Shown one piece after another: positions 41,577 through 49,854 of a stretch of DNA of 64,000 bases. The notes under the pieces were generated by a model. It did not search any database, had not been told where the DNA came from, and worked only from the letters and a program-made list of their open reading frames with translations. Origin of the DNA: Myxococcales bacterium (GTDB lineage Bacteria > Myxococcota > Myxococcia > Myxococcales > Myxococcaceae); NCBI GenBank assembly GCA_016191815.1, contig JACPVI010000062.1:1-64000 (forward strand), read 5' to 3'. The translations under genes and the position numbers were made by a program. Each line of letters opens with the position of its first letter. Position 1 is the stretch's first letter.

Positions 41577-43031
41577 CTACGGCCGGGCAACGTGTTCGGT
41601 GCTGTATGGCGCCTGCGACCGCGGACCGTCGGGGATGAGCACCCCGATGAGTCCGCCTCCCCTGGCCACGTTGACCACCGGAAACGGAGCCGCTCGGCCC
41701 AACACGCCCACACCTTCGTCGGTGGCGAGCACTCCGAACGTGGTGAAGAAGCTCTGGTCGGCGACTCGCCGTCCGGTGGCGGTTGGAACTCGGAGGCTCG
41801 CGCTGTGGATGCGCTCCTGCACCACCGCCGGCGCTCTGCCGGAGAGCGAGCCAGCGATGGCCCTCTCCCATTCCGGAGCGCGGGTTTCGCTTCCCAGGAG
41901 TACGCCCTCCCCGCCGCAGGACCGGTCAGGCTTTATCACCAGCTGCTCGCGGTTTCGCCTCGCGAGCTCCGGCAGGTCGACCCTCCGACCGTCGGGGCCC
42001 TCGGTGTGGCGCGCGGTGAGCCTCCGCGTCCAGGGCACGTGGCGGCGGAAGGCGGCGCGCTGCTCCTTGGAGAAGTGCGCCGAAAGCCCGGGGGTGGTCC
42101 ACACCTCGAAGTGGCTCTTGTGGTCCAGATCTCCGATGGGCGGGGACACCACCCGGCCGAGTCGCACCGCTTGGCGAATCGATTCGAGCGGACCGTCCCT
42201 TTTCTCGATCGCCAGCAGATCGCGCAGCTCGAGGCCACGGTAGAGCACGTCCACCGGCTTCCCCCGGCAGTAGAGCTGGCCGCGGCGCAAATCCACCTCG
42301 CGGGGGTCCGCCACCATCCCGCTCGCCCCCGAGCCTGACAGGCGGCGGATGAGGGTCGGCCCTTCGGTGATGCCGGTGGTCCAGGTCCGGTCCTCGAGCC
42401 AGGCGATGCGGGGAGAGGCGGCGCCGAGCTTTCGCGCGTGGCGGCGGAGGGCTCCGCTCCACAGCTCCTCCAGGGTGTGGGAGACGGCAAGTCCGCCCGG
42501 GCAGAGCGGCCAAATCCATTCGCTCAGCGCCTGCGAGGCGGCGCCCGCGTAGTAGAGGCCTCCGACCGCGCAGCCGTTCACCTCGAAGAGGGTGGCCCCC
42601 CGGGCGCCCAGCGCGAGGTCGATGTTCATATCCCAGCGCGCCAGCAGCGGGGCTCGGGCCGGGGGCGAAAGGCGCAGCCACTCCTCCTCTCCCGGCTCGA
42701 CCGGGAGCGCCTCCCTCACCCTCGGGTCCCCGAGCCAGGCGGAAGCTGTGCGCTGGAAGGCCGCGGTGAGGGTGAGGCACAGCCAGTGGAGGTAGGCGAA
42801 GTCGTCGCCAGAGAGCAGCGCCGGCGCCGGCAAGAGGCGGATGACCACCGTCCGCCCGCTGCCGCGGGTGTAGGTGAGCTCGCGGCGGCGGGAGGTCTCC
42901 ACGATGGCGCGCTCGAGGTAGCGCAGGCCTCCCGAGCCGAGACCGCCCAGCGCCCGCCCGAGGGAGCGGGCGGCGGCGAGCGTCCCTCGCTGCTTCCGCC
43001 GCGCCGGGCTCCGCCTTCCCGATGGTGCCAT
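41577..43031 (-). CDS. circularly permuted ATP-grasp-like protein
   Basis: 484 residues from the ATG at 43031. LVIKPDRSCGGEGVLLG is the ATP-grasp phosphate-binding element as seen in circularly permuted families (compare 'VIKPS-YGGEG'), and DMNIDLALGARG with LFEVNGCAVGGLYYAG matches the substrate-side motifs. Such ligases form amide bonds on acids or peptides. No partner such as an alpha-E or transglutaminase-fold gene is adjacent, which is unusual for the type-2 permuted group. Confidence 0.75.
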   Translation of the reverse strand: MAPSGRRSPARRKQRGTLAAARSLGRALGGLGSGGLRYLERAIVETSRRRELTYTRGSGRTVVIRLLPAPALLSGDDFAYLHWLCLTLTAAFQRTASAWLGDPRVREALPVEPGEEEWLRLSPPARAPLLARWDMNIDLALGARGATLFEVNGCAVGGLYYAGAASQALSEWIWPLCPGGLAVSHTLEELWSGALRRHARKLGAASPRIAWLEDRTWTTGITEGPTLIRRLSGSGASGMVADPREVDLRRGQLYCRGKPVDVLYRGLELRDLLAIEKRDGPLESIRQAVRLGRVVSPPIGDLDHKSHFEVWTTPGLSAHFSKEQRAAFRRHVPWTRRLTARHTEGPDGRRVDLPELARRNREQLVIKPDRSCGGEGVLLGSETRAPEWERAIAGSLSGRAPAVVQERIHSASLRVPTATGRRVADQSFFTTFGVLATDEGVGVLGRAAPFPVVNVARGGGLIGVLIPDGPRSQAPYSTEHVARP

Positions 43032-43140
43032 GGCGGGGAGACTACACCGGGCAGATGCCAAACCCGGCCACCTCGTCCGCCCATCCAGACCGTCGCTTGG
43101 TCCAGAACAAATCCTAGCAATTTCAACTTCTTACGGGCGG

Positions 43141-43163
43141 CCTCGAAGTTTGAGAAACCGAGG
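43141..43163 (+). promoter_or_regulatory. stable hairpin in the 5' leader of the phosphodiesterase-fold gene
   Basis: CCTCG (43141-43145) pairs with CGAGG (43159-43163), and GTTT (43148-43151) with AAAC (43155-43158), leaving a 2-base bulge and a GAG loop. It ends 33 bases before the ATG in a locally AT-rich leader. Confidence 0.45.
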
Positions 43164-43196
43164 AAACCTGACGCCTACACCCACCGACAATGGAGC

Positions 43197-44267
43197 ATGG
43201 GCTTCGGGATTCCAGGCGCAGGCGTGTTCGGCAAGGCGGTGGAGGTGGTGAAGACGGCGGTGCGGGTGGTGGACGAGATGCGGCGCACCGCCACGAGCGA
43301 GGTGGAGGTTTGGAGAAACCCTGCGGCGCGGTCGCCGGCGGCGGGAAGGCCGATGCGGCTGACGACCTACAACGTGCTCAAGGGACCGCAGAACATGGAC
43401 GCGGTGGCGGCCGAGCTGCGAGGGCAGGCCCCTGACGTCGCCTGCCTGCAGGAGGTCTACGGGAAGGACAGGGCGCTCGAGCTGGGGCGCCGGCTGGGGA
43501 TGCACGTGGCTTTCTTCCCCGGCAACAAGGCCATCCTCTCCAGGTACCCGATCGCCGAGGCGCGCAACTTCAACTACCACGTTGGCTGGGCGCAGCGGAT
43601 CGACGCGGCGCTCGAGGCGAGCTCGACCGAGCCGCTCTCCACCCGCAGCGCGGGCCTGGTGTCGATCAAGGTCGGCGGCAAGACGCTGGACATCTTCGAC
43701 ACGCACCTCGCCTTGGCCGACGAGAAGGCCAACGCCACGCAGCTAAAGGAGCTGGACGCGCTGATCGATTCCCGGCGGTCGCTTGGCCACTCGGTCTTGG
43801 CGGCCGGCGACTTCAACCACAACTTCGCGCTGGTGCGCGGAGGGGTGGCCGATCCGAAAGGCACCTTCGCTACCCCGACCGACACCTTCGAGGAGTTCAA
43901 GTCCCGTTACCCGAAAAAGGTGGTGGGCAACGTGGGATACGCGCCGGCGCGGGCGGCGGCTCGCGAGCTATTGGACGGGGGCGTCCAGACCCACTGGGAG
44001 GCCGATCGTCGCTCGGTGCAGATCGGCGGGCGGGCCTACACCCCGGAGCAGGCTGCGGCGGAGCTTCCAAGCGGCGCGGTGAAACCCGGCTCGCGCCGCA
44101 CCCGGGAGCTGCTCGCGGTGGTCGACGGCATCTCGCACGGGGGAGCGGGAAAGCGCTTCGACAACGTGTTGGCCACGCCGGATCTCCGCTTCGTCTCGGC
44201 CTTCGTCAACGCCGACACCCGCGCCTCCGACCACCAGCCGGTGAGCGTGGAGGTGGCCTGGCGCTAG
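43197..44267 (+). CDS. endonuclease/exonuclease/phosphatase-fold protein, leaderless
   Basis: 356 residues. DNase I-like motifs appear in order: LTTYNVLKG, ACLQEVYG (Glu86), FDTHLAL, AAGDFNHN (Asp205, Asn207) and SDHQPVSVEV (Asp345, His346). It should hydrolyse phosphodiesters (DNA, phosphoinositide or sphingolipid). The N-terminal ~40 residues are amphipathic (FGKAVEVVKTAVRVVDEM), not a signal peptide. It is one of five leaderless hydrolase-type or unknown proteins in this window. A 5' hairpin sits at 43141-43163. Confidence 0.88.
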   Translation: MGFGIPGAGVFGKAVEVVKTAVRVVDEMRRTATSEVEVWRNPAARSPAAGRPMRLTTYNVLKGPQNMDAVAAELRGQAPDVACLQEVYGKDRALELGRRLGMHVAFFPGNKAILSRYPIAEARNFNYHVGWAQRIDAALEASSTEPLSTRSAGLVSIKVGGKTLDIFDTHLALADEKANATQLKELDALIDSRRSLGHSVLAAGDFNHNFALVRGGVADPKGTFATPTDTFEEFKSRYPKKVVGNVGYAPARAAARELLDGGVQTHWEADRRSVQIGGRAYTPEQAAAELPSGAVKPGSRRTRELLAVVDGISHGGAGKRFDNVLATPDLRFVSAFVNADTRASDHQPVSVEVAWR

Positions 44268-44294
44268 CCACCCGGTGCTGCCGGCGCCAAAGCC

Positions 44295-44723
44295 TCAGGC
44301 GAGCGGGTTTTCCCAGCGAAGCCCCTCGAACCGGGCGAAACCCCGGTCGGCCGTGCAGAGGATCAGCCCGTGCTCGAGGGCGAGCGCGGCCAGGTGCGCG
44401 TCGGCGACCAGGCTGGAGGTGAGGCCGCCCAGGCGCATCAGGCGATCCAGGATAGCCGGGTGATCGTCGCCGGGAGCGGGGATCCACACCTGGGGCTGGC
44501 CAAGCCACTCCCTCACGCGCGCCCAGGCGGCTGGCACCGGAGTCGGCCGCTCCACGATGCGAGGATTGGAAACCAGGCGGACGAACGCTAGCAGCGACGG
44601 CCACGGGAGGCCGACCTTCGCCGCACCTGACAAGCGGCCCTCGAGCCATCGGCGCGCCGCCGGGTGATGAGGGGACGCAAGCTCGTGCGCGTACACCAGC
44701 AAGTTGGCGTCGACGAGGATCAG
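44295..44723 (-). CDS. vapC: VapC-like PIN-domain ribonuclease toxin
   Basis: The conserved VapC N-terminus LILVDANLLVYAHE requires a start upstream of TTG 44702, at a CTG (44723) that overlaps the vapB stop as CTGA, with GAGGAG 4 bases before it. That gives 142 residues. The PIN acidic residues are visible: Asp of VDAN, Asp in LVADAHLAA and Asp in CTADRGF. It is translationally coupled to vapB, as in most vapBC loci. It would cleave tRNA or rRNA when freed from VapB. Confidence 0.87.
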   Translation of the reverse strand: MILVDANLLVYAHELASPHHPAARRWLEGRLSGAAKVGLPWPSLLAFVRLVSNPRIVERPTPVPAAWARVREWLGQPQVWIPAPGDDHPAILDRLMRLGGLTSSLVADAHLAALALEHGLILCTADRGFARFEGLRWENPLA

Positions 44724-44959
44724 CGGTGCTCCTCGCCCTCGGCGTAGCGCAGCGCCTCCGATACGGAGTCCAGGGGGAAGAGCAGTCGCTTGCCGTCGTG
44801 TGGAACGAGCCGGTACCGGGGCGGCGCGGCCCTGCCGGGGCCCTGCAAACCCCGCCGGAGCGCCGCGTTGACGATCTCCTTGAGCGACTTGCGCGACCTC
44901 TTCATCTCTCCGCGAAGCAAGGCGGCGACGTCGTCTTCGAGAGTCAGTGTCGTCCGCAT
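44720..44959 (-). CDS. vapB: VapB-like antitoxin (ribbon-helix-helix)
   Basis: 79 residues starting MRTTLTLEDDVAALLRGEM, then KSLKEIVNAALRRGL, a ribbon-helix-helix DNA-binding pattern, with a basic/aromatic C-terminal toxin-binding tail. It is followed by vapC with a CTGA overlap. It is expected to repress its own promoter together with VapC; two 9-bp palindromes overlap the start. Confidence 0.87.
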   Translation of the reverse strand: MRTTLTLEDDVAALLRGEMKRSRKSLKEIVNAALRRGLQGPGRAAPPRYRLVPHDGKRLLFPLDSVSEALRYAEGEEHR

Positions 44960-44997
44960 GATGCTCGAAGCATAAGAAGCATGATGCCTTGATGCAA
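44956..44997 (-). promoter_or_regulatory. vapBC promoter and operator; leaderless mRNA
   Basis: On the minus strand a -35 TTGCAT (44992-44997) and a -10 TATGCT (44969-44974) are 17 bases apart. The palindrome GCATGATGC occurs twice, at 44956-44964 (it includes the vapB ATG) and 44979-44987, 23 bases between centres. Transcription should start about 6-8 bases after the -10, at or 2-3 bases before the ATG, so the mRNA has almost no leader. Confidence 0.6.
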
Positions 44998-45059
44998 GTC
45001 GACCCCCATGGGCGGCCCAGGCACCCGGGTCAGGGGAATTCCCACGATCCGCCGGTAGC

Positions 45060-46733
45060 TCAGTGGCGCGGAAGACGTCGGACCAGCTCCAGCTCCTTCC
45101 CCGTCGCGGTGTCCTGGGGCCGCTGCCGAAGGTACTCCTCGTAGCTCGCCACCGCGGCGTCTGGCTTCCCCAGGGCGACGAGCGCCCGTGCCACCGACAG
45201 ATGCGCATCCGCGTGCGATGGATAGTCGCGCAGCACCTCGGCACCGGCGCGAACGGTCTCCTCCCAGATGAGGCGCTTGTCGCGGGCGCGCTCGAAAGAT
45301 GGGCCGGCCGCCTCTCGTCGCACGAACAGCATCGCATTCGGCTCGACCTCGAGCAGTAGCCACCGGTCGTCTTGGGCCAGCGAGGGAATGAGCGGGATGA
45401 GCTTCCCGGAGAAAGGAAGCGTGGGGGGGGTGAGGATGACGCTTGCCCGATAGCGAGCGAGCACCTCCCCCCAGCCAGGCTCCGCGTTGAGCACGCGGTC
45501 GTGCTCGATGAGGGAGATGTCCAGCGAGTTGTGCCGCCCGTCGATGAAGACCGTCTGCGCCCCGTCCAGCTCCCAGGCGAGGTAGCTGCCCAAGTGGTAG
45601 AAGTTGAAGACCGTCCCTTGCGGGCGGAGCTGCTTCAACGCCGCGGCCGCCCTCTGGGGGAAGGCGCGCTCCTTGAGGCCGTAGCCCCACATCCCCGACG
45701 CAGCCGGCAACACCGGGAGCGCAACCAGCGCGGCGAGCTGACCAAGTCTCGAGGCGAAAAGCCCGCCGCGCGAGCGGAGCCAAGCAAATCGCTCTGGGAG
45801 GTGACCCGCCGCCCGGGCGATGGGGAGGTGCATCACCAGCGCGAAGAGGCCCACGTTCCTCGCATGGCGGAAGCCGAGGTAGCCAAAGACGAGCAGCAGC
45901 ACCAATTCGAGCGGCCGCCTCCGCGGAGCGAGCGCGACCGCGGCGGCGGAGACGGCCAACAGGCACAGGTAGGGCCACCTCTGCTCGGTCTGAAGCGTGG
46001 GGAGGAACTCCGTCACCAGCCCGACGTCGCCGCGCAGCGCGTACCGGAGCGGCAGGAAGACCTGCTCCCACCCGTACGGATTGCAGGCCGCCGCCAGAAG
46101 CGAAAGCGCCCCGATGCCAAAGAGGCTGGCGCCCACCCGCACGCGCGAGCCGGGCGGAGACTCGAGGATGCACTGGAGCGAATAGAGGCCGAAGACGCCC
46201 AGCACCAGCAGCCCAGACGGGTGCGCCTGAGCGTGGAGCAACGTCAGCGCGGGCATCGGCAAGAGCCAGCGCCAGCGCCGGTCCGCCAGGAAGCGCTCGA
46301 AGAGGCAGACCGTGGCCGCGAGGGAGAGGAACAGCGTCAGCTCTGCCCGATAGACCAGCCGGTAGTTGAGCCAGGCCACCGTGGCGCAGAGGGCGAGCAC
46401 CGGCAGGGGCTCGAGGAGACTCCTCCCGCGCGTGGCGGTGCGATGCATTAGGTAGAGCGCCAGCGCGGCGAGCGCCGCATTCACCACCGCGAGGCCGAGC
46501 CACCCTGAGTAGCGCTGCACCACGAAGTAGAGCAGCCCGAAGCCCCACTCGTTGAACTCGCCCCGTTGGCCCAGCAAGGGGGTGATGTAGAACTCCTCCG
46601 GCGGCACCTGCCCGGTGCGGAAAACCTCACGGCCGGCGTTCAGGTAGAACCAGAGGTCGTAGTCATCGACCTTCCTCAGCAGCGAGGCGGCGAGGAAGAG
46701 AAACAGGCCCCCCGAAGCAGCCCGGCTGCGCAT
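45060..46733 (-). CDS. polytopic membrane protein with C-terminal TPR-like tail
   Basis: 557 residues with about 10-11 hydrophobic segments (for example FGIGALSLLAAACNPYG and LELVLLLVFGYLGF), a soluble domain near residues 370-480 (GTVFNFYHLGSYLAWELDG) and a helical tail. The overall plan recalls GT-C glycosyltransferase-like proteins with a periplasmic loop. The tail HLSVARALVALGKPDAAVAS resembles one TPR unit. It directly follows another membrane protein gene (0 bases between). Function unknown. Confidence 0.8.
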   Translation of the reverse strand: MRSRAASGGLFLFLAASLLRKVDDYDLWFYLNAGREVFRTGQVPPEEFYITPLLGQRGEFNEWGFGLLYFVVQRYSGWLGLAVVNAALAALALYLMHRTATRGRSLLEPLPVLALCATVAWLNYRLVYRAELTLFLSLAATVCLFERFLADRRWRWLLPMPALTLLHAQAHPSGLLVLGVFGLYSLQCILESPPGSRVRVGASLFGIGALSLLAAACNPYGWEQVFLPLRYALRGDVGLVTEFLPTLQTEQRWPYLCLLAVSAAAVALAPRRRPLELVLLLVFGYLGFRHARNVGLFALVMHLPIARAAGHLPERFAWLRSRGGLFASRLGQLAALVALPVLPAASGMWGYGLKERAFPQRAAAALKQLRPQGTVFNFYHLGSYLAWELDGAQTVFIDGRHNSLDISLIEHDRVLNAEPGWGEVLARYRASVILTPPTLPFSGKLIPLIPSLAQDDRWLLLEVEPNAMLFVRREAAGPSFERARDKRLIWEETVRAGAEVLRDYPSHADAHLSVARALVALGKPDAAVASYEEYLRQRPQDTATGKELELVRRLPRH

Positions 46734-48389
46734 TCAGCGGCCCCCTCTCAGGTAGAGCCACCACGCCCCCGACCTCGCCACTGGCCTGGCTTGCCGCGAT
46801 AAGTACTCGAGGAAGTCCGGCGGCGCTCCCCGCACGAGGAAGGCGTCGTAGTCGGAGCCGTGCTCCTCCCAGCGGAAGCGCCCCGGCTCGTACTGGGGCG
46901 GCGCGGGCCGCCTCTGTTCCGGCCGGATGGCGATCGAGTCGGACGGCGTGGGGAAGAGGTACGGGGTGAAGCCGGCCTTGCGCCGGAGTTGATGAAAGAA
47001 GTGGGTGTGCAGGTGCGGGTCGAACGACCCTCGCTCCAGCTCGGGGCTGGAGGCGTCGAACACCAACGGCAGCACCAGAGCCTCGGGGGGAAGGCGCTCG
47101 GCAAGTGCTAACGGCTCGGCCATTTCTTTGGAAAGCCGCCGCAGATGGAGGCCCTGCTCAAGCACCAGCGCGAACGCCAGCGCCACCACCGCAAAGCGCG
47201 CGAGGCCCTGCACCCGCACCGTTCCCGCGAGCACTGCCAGCGCGAGGTAGGCGGCCCCCGACAGCCGCAGATTGAAGTAGTGGAAGGTGCCGTTGGAGAA
47301 CGGCAATGTGAAGAACGCGATCAAGGTCACGAGCAGGATGCCCGCCCAGCGCCGCTGCTCCAAACGTTCCGGGGCGCCCAACTCCCGCCGCCCGCGCCAC
47401 CAGAGGTGGAAGAGCAGCGCCGCCGCTCCCAGCCACAGGCCCACCGAGAGGAAATCCGGCCCGGACTCCAGCCGGAACCCGGTGAACTGGAGCGCCAGGA
47501 AACCGAGGTTGGCTCCGAATGGGTGCCACCACGAATCGCCGAGCGTCCCGGCGCCCACTTTCTCGCCGCGCAGCAGGAGCCAGGTTCCGACCACCGCGAG
47601 CGCTACTCCCGAGCAGGCGGCGCCCCTCGCCACCTGCGCCGGCGAGCGATAGGACGCCAGGGCTGCAACCAGCGAAAGCCCGACGTAGGCGAGGGCTGTG
47701 TACGGGTGGGTGGCCAGCATCAAAAGCAGGAGCAAACCCTGTGCGGCAAGCGCGCTGGGCGCGAGCGGGCCGTCTTCGATCCGCCGCTGGTGGAGCAGCG
47801 CGGCCATCAGGATCGGCAGTGAGAAGCAGTAGTTGACGAGCCCGAGCAGGTACACCGGGCTCACGGCCAGCGGAAAAGCAAGCAGCAAGGCCCAGCTCGC
47901 CTCGCTGCGCGGGGCGATGGAGCACAGCTTTCGATTCGCCATCCACAGGGCTCCAGCGACCGACAGCCAGTAGATGGTGAGACAAAGCTTGCCCGCCGTC
48001 TCGATGGACACCACGCGGTAGAAGAGTCCAACGAGGAAATAGAAGGCCGCGTAGGCGACGGAGAGGCCCTCGGCGCGGTAGTAGCGGGCAAGCGGTAACT
48101 CGGGATTGCCGCGCTCGGCGATCAACAGCGCGTCGAAGAGGTGCTGGGGGTAGTCCTGGAGCGGAGGGACCTCCGAGGCCCAGATGGGCCAGAGTGCGGC
48201 AAGCGTGAGCCCGAGCACCGCCGCCTGCCATAGTCTCGTCTCGCGCAAGGTATGAGCCGAAGCACCAGCGAGGGCGCATTCTCGCCGCCGTTCCAGCCGG
48301 GTGGCGACCACTTCGTGCACCTTGTTGCGGCTGGGGCGCAAAGAAGCGCCCCGCGCGCGGCGCACGGGGCTCACCTTCGCTATTGGCAC
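46734..48389 (-). CDS. polytopic membrane protein, probable GT-C-like
   Basis: 551 residues, about 11 hydrophobic helices, with an N-terminal periplasmic-facing acidic loop (EVPPLQDYPQHLFDALL) that recalls the Asp-containing first loop of GT-C enzymes and a C-terminal soluble domain. The GTG at 48389 overlaps the stop of the HExxH lipoprotein gene by 10 bases; a later GTG is possible. Together with the next gene it may act on a polyprenyl-linked glycan, but this is inferred. Confidence 0.78.
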   Translation of the reverse strand: MPIAKVSPVRRARGASLRPSRNKVHEVVATRLERRRECALAGASAHTLRETRLWQAAVLGLTLAALWPIWASEVPPLQDYPQHLFDALLIAERGNPELPLARYYRAEGLSVAYAAFYFLVGLFYRVVSIETAGKLCLTIYWLSVAGALWMANRKLCSIAPRSEASWALLLAFPLAVSPVYLLGLVNYCFSLPILMAALLHQRRIEDGPLAPSALAAQGLLLLLMLATHPYTALAYVGLSLVAALASYRSPAQVARGAACSGVALAVVGTWLLLRGEKVGAGTLGDSWWHPFGANLGFLALQFTGFRLESGPDFLSVGLWLGAAALLFHLWWRGRRELGAPERLEQRRWAGILLVTLIAFFTLPFSNGTFHYFNLRLSGAAYLALAVLAGTVRVQGLARFAVVALAFALVLEQGLHLRRLSKEMAEPLALAERLPPEALVLPLVFDASSPELERGSFDPHLHTHFFHQLRRKAGFTPYLFPTPSDSIAIRPEQRRPAPPQYEPGRFRWEEHGSDYDAFLVRGAPPDFLEYLSRQARPVARSGAWWLYLRGGR

Positions 48390-49843
48390 CCCTCTTGGCG
48401 ATCGAACGCTTCGGCAAACCGCGCATAGGGTTTGCCGAGGAACGACTCAAAAGCGCGCTCGAACTCGACGCCGCGCTTGATCTCTCGCAAGAGCATCTGG
48501 ATTCCCGCGGCGCCGCGGGCTTTCCACAATCCTTCCACTGCGTGATGCGCGGTTGGATATGCCGCCTGGGCCTGCGCCGCGTTCAGCCGCATGAAGGGAC
48601 CGTGGAGCTGGCGCAAGGGCGCCAGATGCCCGAAGCCGCAACTGGTGATCACCGAGGGGTTCTCCGCCAGTTGGGCGAGGCCTTCGTTCAACCACGCGGG
48701 TGCGCGCACTCCGCCGGTGGCCCGATGAAAGAGCGCGTGGGCGTACTCGTGGGCGAGCGTTCGCTGGAAGTCGACCCGGTGGCTCATCGCCCCACCCGTG
48801 GGGATGTGAAGCTTTCCGTCGTAGAACGCGCTCGTCCATTCCGCGCGATGCTGGAGCCCCTCGAAAGTCTTGGTCGGGTACAACATCACCGCGACCCGCT
48901 CTTCGGGGAACAGATCGAACAGCTTTCCCACATCGGTTCGGGCCGCCTCGAGAGACTCCAGGGTGAAGGCGACGACCGCCGCATCCTCCTCACCGTCGAA
49001 GGCCAGCCAAAAGTGAGTCGAGCTTTCCTTGCGGAATCCGCGGGTCGCTGTGACTTCCTTCCTGGCGCTCGCCAGTCGGCTCATCAGCAGGGCGTGGCCG
49101 GGGTTGAGTCGCAACCCGAGCTCCCACTCCGAGATGGCGGCATTCAAGTCATTGCGATCATGCGCCAAGTCCCCCAGCACGCATCTGGGGAGGGGCGCCT
49201 CGGGATCGATCGAGAGCCCGACCCGGGCGAAGCGGAGCGCATCGTCGGGACTGGGCTTCTGCCTCAGACCCTGGGCAATCTCACCTGCCGCGTTGGCGAC
49301 GGCTGTTCGGAAGGCGGCTCCGCCCTGGCGGCGCGCCTCCTCCAGAAGATCATCGGCTGTCTCCAGCTTTCCGCCGGCGGCAGCCTCCCTCGCCTCCGAT
49401 AGGGTCGCCTCGACGCGCCGCCGAACGGCCTCGGGCTCGTCTTCGGCGGGAGCCTTCGAGGTGTTCGACTGGGCCTCGGTTCCCCTCGGGGCGGGGTTGC
49501 TCGCTTCCGTCGGCGCAGCCGCGGAACGAGCGGCGTTGTTCTCCGCCTCCATCGCGAGCCGCTTCAGCTCCTCGAGCTTTTCCAATGACGCGCGAAGTTT
49601 CGGGTCGTCGAACGGGTCACGCGCGGCTGTGCCGGCGTCCCGAGGGGCCTCGGCGTCCGCGGGCCCCGGAGGATGAGCGCATCGGCCGCAGGAGGTCGCC
49701 CCGAGCGCGATGGCCAGGATCCAGGCGGCGGCTGCGCGCAGGCGGCCGTCCGATGTCGGTTGCCTCAACCGGAGGCCTTGCCTCTGTTCGACCAAGAACG
49801 ACGAGCGCCGCGCGACTGCCACGGGCTCGATCCTCCGGCACAT
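48380..49843 (-). CDS. lipoprotein with peptidase_MA-like HExxH zinc protease domain and TPR-like region
   Basis: 487 residues. The hydrophobic stretch AAAWILAIALGATSC ends in a lipobox-like Cys, but it begins about 45 residues in. A TTG near residue 27 preceded by AGAGG would give a normal lipoprotein leader, so the real start may be there. Residues ~130-260 contain TPR-like helices; LAHEYAHALFH holds the zinc-binding HExxH, with a distal Glu in PAWLNEGLAQLAEN. It lies 12 bases after the transglutaminase-like gene. Confidence 0.85.
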   Translation of the reverse strand: MCRRIEPVAVARRSSFLVEQRQGLRLRQPTSDGRLRAAAAWILAIALGATSCGRCAHPPGPADAEAPRDAGTAARDPFDDPKLRASLEKLEELKRLAMEAENNAARSAAAPTEASNPAPRGTEAQSNTSKAPAEDEPEAVRRRVEATLSEAREAAAGGKLETADDLLEEARRQGGAAFRTAVANAAGEIAQGLRQKPSPDDALRFARVGLSIDPEAPLPRCVLGDLAHDRNDLNAAISEWELGLRLNPGHALLMSRLASARKEVTATRGFRKESSTHFWLAFDGEEDAAVVAFTLESLEAARTDVGKLFDLFPEERVAVMLYPTKTFEGLQHRAEWTSAFYDGKLHIPTGGAMSHRVDFQRTLAHEYAHALFHRATGGVRAPAWLNEGLAQLAENPSVITSCGFGHLAPLRQLHGPFMRLNAAQAQAAYPTAHHAVEGLWKARGAAGIQMLLREIKRGVEFERAFESFLGKPYARFAEAFDRQEGCQ

Positions 49844-49854
49844 CCGCTGGCCGG

